Below, one piece after another: positions 1 to 9,700 of a stretch of 64,000 bases of DNA; the first letter of the stretch is position 1; each line of letters opens with the position of its first letter. The notes below the pieces were generated by a model. That model was not told where the DNA came from, made no database searches, and was given only the letters and a program-made list of their open reading frames with translations. The stretch covers positions 1 to 64,000 of the forward strand of contig DASZMV010000093.1 of assembly GCA_035551675.1 (NCBI GenBank), given 5' to 3'. Origin of the DNA: JAFECT01 sp035551675 (GTDB lineage: Bacteria > Pseudomonadota > Alphaproteobacteria > Caulobacterales > Caulobacteraceae). The position numbers were made by a program, and so were the translations under genes.

Positions 1-3000
1 GACCGCGTTGCCGGAGTAGACCGCCACCGTGTCGGTCGGCGTCACCCCGCTGTTGATCGCCTCGACCGCCGGCGCATGGTCGCCGTAGGTAACGGACGTG
101 CCCGACGTCACCACCACCGGACCGCCCGCCATCGCGTAGATACCGGCCGAGTAGTCACCCAGCGTCTTCACCGTGCCGGACGTGATGGTCACGCCGCCAG
201 CGGTGGAGACGGCGTAGAGGCCGTCCGACTTGTAGCCCTTGGTGTAGACAGTGTTGGTGTTCGCCGTGGCGTTGCCCGAGCCGTAGACGAAGACGCCGAC
301 CGAATAGGCGCCGGTCGTCTCGACCGAGTTGAGCGTCACATAGGTGTCGCCGTTGTCCGAGCCGACTTTACCTGCGCGAACCCCGTCGGTGAAGTTACCG
401 GTGGTGTAGACGTTATCGGCCGTGATCTGGGTTACACCCGTCGTATAGCTCAGGATGCCCGCGCCCTGGTACGGCGTTGTCGCTGCATACTGGTGCACGA
501 CAACGTTGCCGACATTGATGCTCACATTGCCGCCGGCGATACTCGCGCCGAAGACCCCGTAGGCGACCGCGCCTTTCACTTCGGCATCTCCGTCGATGGT
601 GATGCTCACGTCGCCGTCGCTCTCCGCGATAACGCCTATCGCGCCCGCCCCGGAAACGCTGTGGGAATAGACGTTCCCGCCGACCGTGACGTTGGCGCCA
701 AACCCACCGACGTCCTCGATGCCGACGGCCGCCCCGGTCACCGAATAGGCCGAAACGTTGCCGCCGATCGTCACGTTGGCGTATCCGCCCTCGGCCAGTA
801 CGCCGATCGCGTTGGCGTGCGTGGTTGCGGCGCTCACGCCGCCGTCGACCGTTACGCTGGTCGTCCCGGCGAGAACACCGGTCTCGGCGATGACGCCGTA
901 CGCGCCGTCTTGGCCTGCGGCGATCACATTGCCGCCCACTGTGACGGTGATATTTGCTGTCGACGTCGTGGCGTTGACGCCTTCAGCCACGCCATCCACC
1001 GAAATCGCTTCGACGTCGCCGCCGACGGTGATGGTCGTGGCTGTCCCGGACTTGGTCTCTACACCGATCGTATTACCGTAGGCTCGAGCATAGACCATAC
1101 CGCCGATGTCGACGGAGACGAGGCCGCTCTTGCTCTCGGCGTAGACGCCGGTCGCCGACGTATCGCCCTTGGCGATCACATTGCCGGATAGGTTAATTCT
1201 CGTCGCGTCGCCGCTGGTGATGTAGATGCCCTCGGCCACGCCGTCCAACGCAACGGCGCCGACATTGCCGCCGTAGATCTGGGCGTAATTGCCGCCGGTG
1301 ACGAACTCACCCGTCGCGTTTTCCAACTTGCTCTTGGCATAAGCCGTACCACCGACGTGGACACCCGCCTGGTAGCCGGCGGCATCCTTCACGGCGATCG
1401 CATTGCCATACTCGGAATAGGCCACCGCGTTGCCGTACACCGACACGCCCGCTACGTGCCCGGATGTCGCGACGACGCCGATGGCGCTGCCGAATTTGCT
1501 GCTGGCGCTGACCGAACCGTAGACAATCACCTCCGTGGAATCCGACGAACTTGCGTCGACGCCGTAGGCTTGTCCGTTGAGCGCCACGGCCGCCACGTTC
1601 CCGCCGACATTCACGTAGGAATCGATGGTCCCGACCGACAGCACGCCGGTCGCATTGCCGTAGGCGACCGCGGTGACATTGCCCACGACCTCGAGATCGG
1701 TTTCCGCGGCCTTGCCATACACCGCCGTCGCGTCGCCGAGGTAGGAATGCGCCTTCGCGTCGCCGCCCACGTGGACGTAGGCCGTGTTGGTTTCGGAATA
1801 GGCGTAAACGCCGGTCGCTGTACCGGTCACCGCCTTGGCGTAGACGTCGCCGCCGACGATCGTCGACGAATAGCCGAGCGCCTTGTTGGTCACGCCGGTC
1901 GCGTACCCGGTCGCGCCGGCATAGACATTACCTTCGACGGTTACGTAGCCCAAACCGGCGCTGGACATGTCCGCGGCGATGGCGTTGCCGGCAAGCGCAA
2001 CCGCGCTGACGTTGCCGCCGATGTAGAGCTCGCTGTCGCCGATCACCAGCGCGCCGGTGGCGGCGCCATTCGAGGCAAGCGCACTCACGTTGCCGTAGAC
2101 GCTGGCGTTGACGTAACCGCCGACCGCCTCCAGTCCGATGGCGCCGCTATTGCCGCTCGCAGTCACATCGCCGTCGACGATTACACGGTTGTAGTTCGTC
2201 GATACCGCGAACACGCCGATCACTTCGCCCGACGACGAATAGGCGCCTACGCTGCCGCCGATATCGACGTAGACGGTGTTACCGTCGGCCTCGACCGCGA
2301 ACGCACCCGTCGAACCCTCCGCGATCACATCGCCGCCGACGGTCACGCTCGTATTGCCGGCCGCAGCGGCCAGCACGCCGATCGCACTGCCTGACTTCGA
2401 ATAGGCCGTCACATTGCCGCCGACGAAAGTGACGCCGTCACCCTCGGCATAGGAGTTGATGCCGACAGCGGCGCTCGAGACCGAATGCGCCGAGACGTTG
2501 CCGCCGACATGGATCCCCTGGTAGCCGGTTGAATTGCCGTAGACGGCCGTGGCGTTGCCGCTGTTGCTGACCGCCGAGGCGTTGCCGCCGATGTAGACGT
2601 AGTCGTCGCCGGTGGTCTTCACCCCGAAGGCGTCGCCCGATACGCTTTCGGCCAGGACGCTGCCGGTGACATGCACGTCCACGCTTCCGCCGTAGGCCCC
2701 GACGCCGACCGCGCCGGTATAGCCGAGCGCCGTCACGTCGCCGCCGACGGTCACGTTCACCACGCCCGCCTTGACGAGAATACCGCTCGCGTCGCCATGG
2801 CCCGAGGCCGCATAGACGTTCCCGCCCACGCTGACGTTGCCGTAGATGGACGCGCTCACGTCGACGACAGCCACGCCACCGTAGTTGGAAGTCGCTCGCG
2901 CGTTGCCGCCGATGGTCACATTGCCGTCGAGGCTGTCGAGCGACACCCCGATCGCATCATTTTGGCCGCTCTGGACCGTCAGGTTTTGGCCGATGTTAAC

Positions 3001-6000
3001 GTTGTTATAGTAGGCGACAGCCGCAATACCGACCGCGCCATAATAGCCTTCGACCGTCACATTGCCGTCGACGGTGATATTGCTGGTGCTGCCGGGCGCG
3101 ATGGTTTCATGCTCGATGCCGATCGCTTGGCCGTTCGACGCCGTCGCGTTCAGATTGCCGCCGACGGTCGTGGTGATCGTGCTGTCCGAGCTGGCGTAGA
3201 CGCCGATCGCCTCGCCATATCCTGAGTCGACATAGGCGCTGCCGTCGATTGCGATCGTGACATCGCCCGGCGAACCGGCCGCCACTCCGACCGCCTCGCC
3301 GTGGTTCGATTGAATATCCATCGAGCCGTAGACGTGGATGTCCACGCCCGTGTCGCCCCCTGCAGAGAGACCAATCGCAGTGTTGCCCGAGGCGAACACG
3401 TCGCCCTTGACCGTCACGTTGGCATACCCGTCGACCGAGCCTGCGTCGATCGCGAAGGCGACGCCCGTGGTCATGGACGCATAGGCGGCGGCGTTTTCAC
3501 CTACCGTCACCGACACGTTGCCGTACTGCGACGTAGCGACAACGCCGAACGCGTAGGCGTCGCCCACAGCGCGGACATCGCCGCCGACGCCGACGACGAC
3601 GTCGTATTCTGCGCCGGCAGAGACCGCCGTGGCGTTCCCGTCCAGCGATGATGCGTAGGCCATGCCGCCGATGGTGACGTTAGCCGACTGCGCGTTGGTG
3701 ATTTCGACGCCAAAGGCGTCGCCCGAGGTGGTCGTGGCGACAACGTTGCCGCCGACGTTGACCACGTCGTTGCTGTAACCGGTCGTCGTCGTCATCTCGA
3801 CGCCGATAGCGCCTGTTGAGCCGAGCGCCGTCACGTCGCCGCCGACGGTGACGCGATTGGTGTAGTCGTTGAAGGTGTCCTGTGTGACGTACGAGAATAT
3901 ACCGACCGCGTCGCCGCCATAGGAGCGCGCCTCGACATTGCCGTCGACGTTGATCGCGATGTTGTCGAAGGCGGAAATGTTCAGGCCGGTCGCATCCGCG
4001 AATACCGACTTGGCGTAGACGTTGCCGCCGATGTGAAGTGTCGTGTTCTCGAACGAGTAGCTCTTGACGCCGGTCGCGTCGCCGAAGCCGGCTTCAGCGG
4101 TTACATTGCCGCCGACGTAGATCCCGACGTAGGAGTCCTGGGCGACGATCTTGATCCCGTAGGCGCTGTTGTAAATGCTTTCGGCGGACACGTTCTGTCC
4201 GACGTGCACGTACATGTTGCCCGAGGCGTTGCCGTAGATCGCGGTCGCGACCCCGCCGAACGAGAAGGCCGAGGCGTTGCCGCCCACATAGACGCTGTCG
4301 TCGCCGACGGCGAGTACGCCCGTTGCGTTGCCGGAAATGGCGTAAGCCGACACGTCGCCGTCGACGTGCACGTCGACTTCGCCGCCCTCGGCCGCGATGC
4401 CGACGGCGCCGGTGGAGCCGCGGGCGTAGACGCTGCCGTCGACCGTGACGGCGTTGGTGTAGAGGCTTCCGGCCACCGACTCCACGCCGACGGCGTAGCC
4501 GTTATAGGATAGGGCGGTGACGTTCCCGCCGATAGTCGTCTGCGACCCGACGACGCTGTCGGTGAGCACGCCGAGCGCTTCGCCGTCTCTGGAATAGGCG
4601 TAGACGTTACCGCCGACCGCTGTCGAGGCCGTCTCGCCTTCGTTGATCACGCCGTATGCGGATCCCGTGATCGCCTTGACGCTGACATTGCCGCCGATGA
4701 CGATGTTGCCGAAACTGTACGCGCCTGACTTTCCAAACAGTTCGACGCCGGCGGCGCCGGCGTAGCCGGTCGCCGAAACGTCGCCGTAGATATGCAGGTT
4801 GTTGATGTATGACCCTGCGTGGGTGACGTCCTGTACGACGCCGACCGCCTCGCCGGCGTACGACAGGGCCCCCACACTGCCGTAAACGGTGGTGTACAGG
4901 TTGCCGAAGGCGGAAGCGTTGATGGCGGTGGCGTTGCCGAGGATTGAGAACGCTTCGACGTCGCCGCCCACGGTGATGGTGGAGCTCGGGCCGCCGGAGA
5001 TCCCCCAGGCATAGCTCTTGATGCCGACGGCGTCGCCGACCGCGCTCGCGAACACCGTACCGTCGACGTCGATGTTCACCGTGCCGCCGAGGTTTTCGGT
5101 GTAGATTGCAGTCGCGCTCGTGTAACCGGAAGCGGTAACATCGCCGCCCACTGTGACGTCGACGGATGTGAAGGCGTCGCCGGTTGCGTTCCCCGCCTCG
5201 GCGAGAATGCCGACGGCCGAGCCGCCGCTCGAAATGGCGTAAACGTTGCCGTCGACGGTTACGGACGCGTTGCGGTCATAGATCGTACGGTCATAGACCG
5301 CCGTCGCGCCCAGGGTTCCCGACGCGCTCACGCCGCCGCCGACACTGATATAGCTGCCGTTGAAGCTCGAGGACTGGATCCCCGTCGCGACGCCGTTGTA
5401 GGCGGTGACGGTGATATCGCCGGAAACGAAGCCGTTGGCATAGTTGGAGCCGACGGTTATGACGCCTGTCGCCGTCCCGTTGGTAGCCTTGACCGTCACT
5501 TCGCCGTATACGGTGGTGTAGGCGTTGTAGGCCGACGAAGTCTTTACGCCGAGCGCGCCGGTCGCGCCTTGAACGTAAACGCTGCCGTCGATCTGCGTGT
5601 TGTTGTTGAACGTCGACGCGGTGCTGACGCCGGTGGCGTAACCCCCCGTTCCCGATAAGCCGATCGCGCCATAGACGATCGTGTTGTTGGTCCCGAAATC
5701 CGCGACGGCCGAGATCACGGTTACGTCGCCGCCGCCGACTTCGTAGATGCCGTCCGACCTGATGGAGGTGTTGCCGCTGGACGTGACCGCTTCGATCGCC
5801 TTGCCGCCGATCACGACGCCGTAGTTGTAGATGCGGATGTCGCCGCCATTGATCGCATCGCCGTAGAGACCGCGAACCTGGCCGGACACATAGCCGTAGT
5901 TGCGGATGATCGCCGCGCCGCCGCCGGCGGTGTAAACCCCGACCCCGACGCCGCTCACGGTCGTGGTAGAACCGGCGTAGATGAAGGCCGCGCCGTAGCC

Positions 6001-6354
6001 GGTGCTGGTGTTTTCAACGAACACGCCGTTGGTCAGCGCCGAATCCGAACCGGGATCGGCCCCGGGCTGAAGGACGACGACAGAGCCGACCGTGTTGCCG
6101 TCGGTGAAGGTGATGCCCGAGGGATAGTCGCCGGGGCCGCAGATCGACTGATCCGCGCCGAAGAAGGACGTCGCGGGCGTGCAGGTTCCCGTGGCCCACG
6201 CCGCGCCTGGCGCGGCGAGGGAGAAGACGGCGATCGAGCAACCTAGCGCGGTGCCGAGCAGCAGGCCGGTGCGGGAGAGATCCCCGCTGCGCTTGAGGAC
6301 GAAATCCGCAGCGGCGGCGGAAGACAGGCTCGTCCGGGAAACGCGCTTCGACAT
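1..6354 (-). CDS. Giant autotransporter-type adhesin 1, 3' end outside window
   Basis: The frame is open from an ATG at 6354 to the left edge, 2118 codons without a stop, so the C-terminus is missing. The start has an AGGGGGA ribosome-binding site. The first ~55 residues form an extended signal peptide whose core, LLLGTALGCSIAVF, is shared with the neighbouring paralogue. The rest is a Gly/Val/Tyr/Thr-rich passenger of short repeats (GNVxVxxxxGxATGVxA-like, then VxTxGDYSxGIxA-like near the left edge), typical of a beta-solenoid. Bases about 1-660 align collinearly with about 10,080-10,680 of the downstream paralogue. This predicts roughly 3.7 kb more outside the window, ending in an outer-membrane beta-barrel. 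The barrel is inferred, not seen. Likely role: surface adhesin. Confidence 0.85.
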   Translation of the reverse strand, partial: MSKRVSRTSLSSAAAADFVLKRSGDLSRTGLLLGTALGCSIAVFSLAAPGAAWATGTCTPATSFFGADQSICGPGDYPSGITFTDGNTVGSVVVLQPGADPGSDSALTNGVFVENTSTGYGAAFIYAGSTTTVSGVGVGVYTAGGGAAIIRNYGYVSGQVRGLYGDAINGGDIRIYNYGVVIGGKAIEAVTSSGNTSIRSDGIYEVGGGDVTVISAVADFGTNNTIVYGAIGLSGTGGYATGVSTASTFNNNTQIDGSVYVQGATGALGVKTSSAYNAYTTVYGEVTVKATNGTATGVITVGSNYANGFVSGDITVTAYNGVATGIQSSSFNGSYISVGGGVSASGTLGATAVYDRTIYDRNASVTVDGNVYAISSGGSAVGILAEAGNATGDAFTSVDVTVGGDVTASGYTSATAIYTENLGGTVNIDVDGTVFASAVGDAVGIKSYAWGISGGPSSTITVGGDVEAFSILGNATAINASAFGNLYTTVYGSVGALSYAGEAVGVVQDVTHAGSYINNLHIYGDVSATGYAGAAGVELFGKSGAYSFGNIVIGGNVSVKAITGSAYGVINEGETASTAVGGNVYAYSRDGEALGVLTDSVVGSQTTIGGNVTALSYNGYAVGVESVAGSLYTNAVTVDGSVYARGSTGAVGIAAEGGEVDVHVDGDVSAYAISGNATGVLAVGDDSVYVGGNASAFSFGGVATAIYGNASGNMYVHVGQNVSAESIYNSAYGIKIVAQDSYVGIYVGGNVTAEAGFGDATGVKSYSFENTTLHIGGNVYAKSVFADATGLNISAFDNIAINVDGNVEARSYGGDAVGIFSYVTQDTFNDYTNRVTVGGDVTALGSTGAIGVEMTTTTGYSNDVVNVGGNVVATTTSGDAFGVEITNAQSANVTIGGMAYASSLDGNATAVSAGAEYDVVVGVGGDVRAVGDAYAFGVVATSQYGNVSVTVGENAAAYASMTTGVAFAIDAGSVDGYANVTVKGDVFASGNTAIGLSAGGDTGVDIHVYGSMDIQSNHGEAVGVAAGSPGDVTIAIDGSAYVDSGYGEAIGVYASSDSTITTTVGGNLNATASNGQAIGIEHETIAPGSTSNITVDGNVTVEGYYGAVGIAAVAYYNNVNIGQNLTVQSGQNDAIGVSLDSLDGNVTIGGNARATSNYGGVAVVDVSASIYGNVSVGGNVYAASGHGDASGILVKAGVVNVTVGGDVTALGYTGAVGVGAYGGSVDVHVTGSVLAESVSGDAFGVKTTGDDYVYIGGNASAVSNSGNATAVYGNSTGYQGIHVGGNVSAHSVSSAAVGINSYAEGDGVTFVGGNVTAYSKSGSAIGVLAAAAGNTSVTVGGDVIAEGSTGAFAVEADGNTVYVDIGGSVGAYSSSGEVIGVFAVSTNYNRVIVDGDVTASGNSGAIGLEAVGGYVNASVYGNVSALASNGAATGALVIGDSELYIGGNVSAVALAGNAIAADMSSAGLGYVTVEGNVYAGATGYATGVTNKALGYSSTIVGGDVYAKAVTGTATGVYAYSETNTAYVHVGGDAKAHSYLGDATAVYGKAAETDLEVVGNVTAVAYGNATGVLSVGTIDSYVNVGGNVAAVALNGQAYGVDASSSDSTEVIVYGSVSASSKFGSAIGVVATSGHVAGVSVYGNAVAYSEYGNAIAVKDAAGYQAGVHVGGTAYAKSKLENATGEFVTGGNYAQIYGGNVGAVALDGVAEGIYITSGDATRINLSGNVIAKGDTSATGVYAESKSGLVSVDIGGMVYARAYGNTIGVETKSGTATTITVGGDVEAISVDGVAEGVNATTSTANITVTVGGNVIAAGQDGAYGVIAETGVLAGTTSVTVDGGVSAATTHANAIGVLAEGGYANVTIGGNVSAYSVTGAAVGIEDVGGFGANVTVGGNVYSHSVSGAGAIGVIAESDGDVSITIDGDAEVKGAVAYGVFGASIAGGNVSINVGNVVVHQYAATTPYQGAGILSYTTGVTQITADNVYTTGNFTDGVRAGKVGSDNGDTYVTLNSVETTGAYSVGVFVYGSGNATANTNTVYTKGYKSDGLYAVSTAGGVTITSGTVKTLGDYSAGIYAMAGGPVVVTSGTSVTYGDHAPAVEAINSGVTPTDTVAVYSGNAV

Positions 6355-6395
6355 TGTTTATCCCCCTCAGGATCGGCCGCGCGGAATGCACAGCG

Positions 6396-6419
6396 GACGA
6401 CGCAGGGCCCTGCGTCGTC
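6396..6419. repeat. 24-bp perfect palindrome in the adhesin 1 leader
   Basis: A 12-base arm, GACGACGCAGGG, is followed immediately by its exact reverse complement. It lies about 40 bases before the adhesin 1 start codon, so it would form a strong hairpin in the 5' leader or act as a dyad protein site. The rest of 6355-6660 is moderately AT-rich and shows no convincing gene; one half-conserved copy of the 18-bp regulon motif sits at 6593. Confidence 0.7.
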
Positions 6420-6592
6420 GAACAACGTTGTGTCGCCCGGAAATCGCCAGAATTCAATAGGTGGCGCGTGGGTTTTACGGAGCCTAGCGAGTGGAGAAAT
6501 AACGCTTTTCCCGTCGCGCGCCCGATTAAATCTTGAGATCGCCTGGGTTTTTGCCTGCACGCGTCTTGCACACGAGATTAGGCCAAAATCGT

Positions 6593-6610
6593 ATACCTAA
6601 AAATCGTTAT
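6593..6610 (+). promoter_or_regulatory. Possible copy of the 18-bp regulon motif before adhesin 1
   Basis: The sequence reads ATACCTA-AAAA-TCGTTAT. The left arm matches the motif found before the pilus genes; the right arm matches at 5 of 7 positions. It lies 239 bases before the adhesin 1 start, farther than most copies, so assignment to this gene is tentative. Confidence 0.35.
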
Positions 6611-6660
6611 TTTTATCGGCGGCGTTACCTGTCTGCGCGCGACTCGGCAGTCCGATACAC

Positions 6661-6697
6661 AGAAAAAAAGAAGGGGCCGGACTTTCGTCCGGCCCCG
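6661..6697 (-). terminator. Rho-independent terminator after adhesin 2
   Basis: On the minus strand a 10-bp GC-rich stem (GGGGCCGGAC / GTCCGGCCCC) with a GAAA tetraloop is followed by a T-rich tract (TTCTTTTTTTC). It lies about 30 bases after the adhesin 2 stop codon and separates the two giant genes into independent transcripts. Confidence 0.93.
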
Positions 6698-6725
6698 TGA
6701 GCTGGAGGAGGAACTACTCGAACGC

Positions 6726-9700
6726 TTACCAGCGCCAGCGAACGCCCAGGCGGCCGATGAAGCCATTGGTCTTGCTGCCGAACTCCGTCTCGCCTTTCAG
6801 GAAGCCTTCCAGGCCGTGCCACGAGGTCGTGGTGAAGCCGAAGTCGGCCTTGCCGTAGGCGCCGGGCTTGGTGTCCTCGATGCTCATGCACGCGCCGGGA
6901 CAACCGCCCGAGGTTATCATGGTCATCTTGTTGTTGCCGTCGAACTCCTGGGCCGCATAGAGGCCGACGTAGGGCATGATCGAGCCCCACTGACCGCCGA
7001 CCCGACCACCGATCGACCCGCGCAGGCTTTCGCCGTTGCCGAAGGTGAAGGTCGTCATCTGCGCCGGGAAGTTGGCGTTATCCAGGTGGGTGGTGGTCCA
7101 CGCCAGGTCGGCCAACGGCTCGAAGTACAGATGGTTGCTGCCGAGACGGAAGCCCATCTCACCCTTGGCGCCCCAGGTGTTGCCCGAGAAGGTCTCGAGC
7201 GCGGGCACGGTGTGCATATTGGCCTTCACGTCGTACCAGTCGGCCTTGATCAGGCCGTTGGCGAAGAAGGCGCCCGAGGTAAAGCCGGTGTAGGCGCCGA
7301 CGTTCCAGCCGGTGATGTCGAGCGAGTTCTTGTCGAAGTGGAAGACCGAGTTCTGTTCCAGGAACCCGCCGGTGAAGCCCCAGAGCCAGTTCTTGCTGGT
7401 CCAGTTGTCGCCGCCCATCTGGAAGCCGCGCCAGTCGCTGTCGGTCCCGAGGTTCGGCGTGAACGAGAAGCCGCCCACGTTGAAGGTCTCGGAGCGGCTG
7501 AGACGCTCGCCGCCGATCTGGGCCTGGGCCCACATCTCCCAGCCCTCGCCGCGGGTCGGCGGCGTGGAGCCCCACATGGAGTCACGCACTTCCTGTTCGC
7601 GGGCCGACCAGGCGTCGCCGGTCCTGCGCCAGAAGTCCTGCGCCATCTCCGGCGCCTTCAGCATCTCGAAGGCGGGCTGGCCCGGCAGGCCCACGATATC
7701 CCAATCCACCGGACCCGACCGGTAGACCATCTCGTAGTCGATGAAGCCCTTGTGGATCGGGGCCATGGTGAAGTTGGACGCCGAACCCGACGTTCCGTGC
7801 ACCACCGTCGTACCCACGAAGTTCAGCGACCCCGGCAGGCCGGGGGTGGTGTCGTTGACGACCACCGTGGTCGAGCCGTTCGCCGCCCCGATGATCATCT
7901 CGTCGGAGGTGAGCGCGACGTTCAGCGACGCATCGACACCCAGGGTCGAACCGGCGAGGCCGGTCCACACTGTGCCCACGCCGCCGTTGCCGTTCAGGAA
8001 GAACTTGTCGCCGGTGTGACCGTTGCGCAGGTCGACGAGGTTGGAGTTGTTGAACGCCGTCACGCCGTCCCAGACCACCGTCGTCGGCGAGGTGAAGCCG
8101 AGCGAGTAGGGGGCGACGCGGACGATGCCGGTGTTGTTCACCACATCGTTGCCGTAGCCCATGTACGAGTTGCCGTAGGCGTTCCACGTACCCTGGTTGT
8201 TGATCAGGTTGTTCGAAGTGTGCAGCAGGGCGTAGCCGTCGATGGTCCCCTTGTTCTCGATGACCACCGAAGCTCCGAACGCGCCGATGGCGTAGCCGTC
8301 GCCGCCGCGAATTAGGCCGTGGTTATAGAGGTAGCTGCCGTCGCTCGACTCAAGGATCACGCCGCCGTAACGGCCGTAGACCGAACCGAAGTTGTACACC
8401 TCGGCGTAGCCGCCAAGCGCCTCGACCACGATGCCGGCGCCGCCGAAGGACGCGATGGTCCCGCGGTTCACGGCCTCGGCGTATTCGCCGCCGATGCTTT
8501 CGACGAACATGCCGTTCGACCCGTAGCCGTAGGTCCTGATGGTGCCGCTGTTGTAGCCGTACGCGTCGTGCCCGATCGAGCCGACGAGCATGCCGTCGGC
8601 GTACTCCCCGAAGGTCCTGATGTTGCCGTAGTTATAGGCCGAAGCGTAGCCGTTGTAGCTGACGGCGAAAACACCGGTCGACTCGTAGCCGAACGTCGTT
8701 GTGTCGCCATACGTGCGGACGATTGTGTCGCCGTTGACCGTCTCAGCCGAGATGCCGTCCGAGTAGTCCCCGTAGGTCACCACTGATCTGGATTTCACGG
8801 TGACGTCGCCGTCGTAGGCGGTCGCGTCGATGCCGTCGGACCGGTAGCCGTAGGTCCTGACCAGGCCGGTGTTGTTCACCGTCGCGCCGTAATAGCCGTA
8901 GGCGCTGATGCCGGGCGCGTAGTCGCCGTGGGTCACGACGTAGTGCGAGGTGACGTTGGCCGTGCCGTACGGAGCGACCGCAAGGATGCCGGTCGCGAAG
9001 TCGCCGTAGGTTCTCACCGTTCCCGAGTTCACCGTCACGCCGTAGTAGCCGTAGGCGTAGATACCGATCGAGCCGGTGCCGGTCGTCAGCACGTAGTCCG
9101 ACGTCACATTGGCCGTACCGTCGTTCGAGATCGCGTGGATGCCGTCGGCGTAGTTGCCGTAGGTCTTCACCGCGTCGGAGTTCACCGTCACGCCCTTATA
9201 GCCGTAGGCGTAGATGCCTTCGGCGCGGTAGCCGTAGGTCTTCACATACTCGCTCGAGACCGAGGCCGTGCCGTCGTAGCTGTAGGCATGGATGCCGGTG
9301 GAATAGTCACCGTAGGTGATCACCGTGCCGGAATTCACCGACACGTTGCCGTAACGGCTGTAGCCGAAGATGCCGATCGAGTCGTAGCCCGTCGTCTTCA
9401 CGTAATCCGAACCGATCGACACGTTGCCGAAAAGGCTCTCGCCCACGATGCCCGGCGAATAGTCGCCATTGGTGATCACCGTGCCCGAGTTGATGGTCAC
9501 GTTGCCGGCGTAGCTGACGCCGACAATACCCGGCGAGCTGTATCCGTAGGTGCGGACGTACTGGCTCGTGATGTTGACATCGCCGAAATAGCTCTCGCCG
9601 AAGACGCCGGTCGAATAGTCGCCCTCGGTGACCACCGAACCGGAGTTGATGTTCACGTTGCCGTATTCGCTGGTCGCGTCGATGCCGTCCGACGAGAAGT

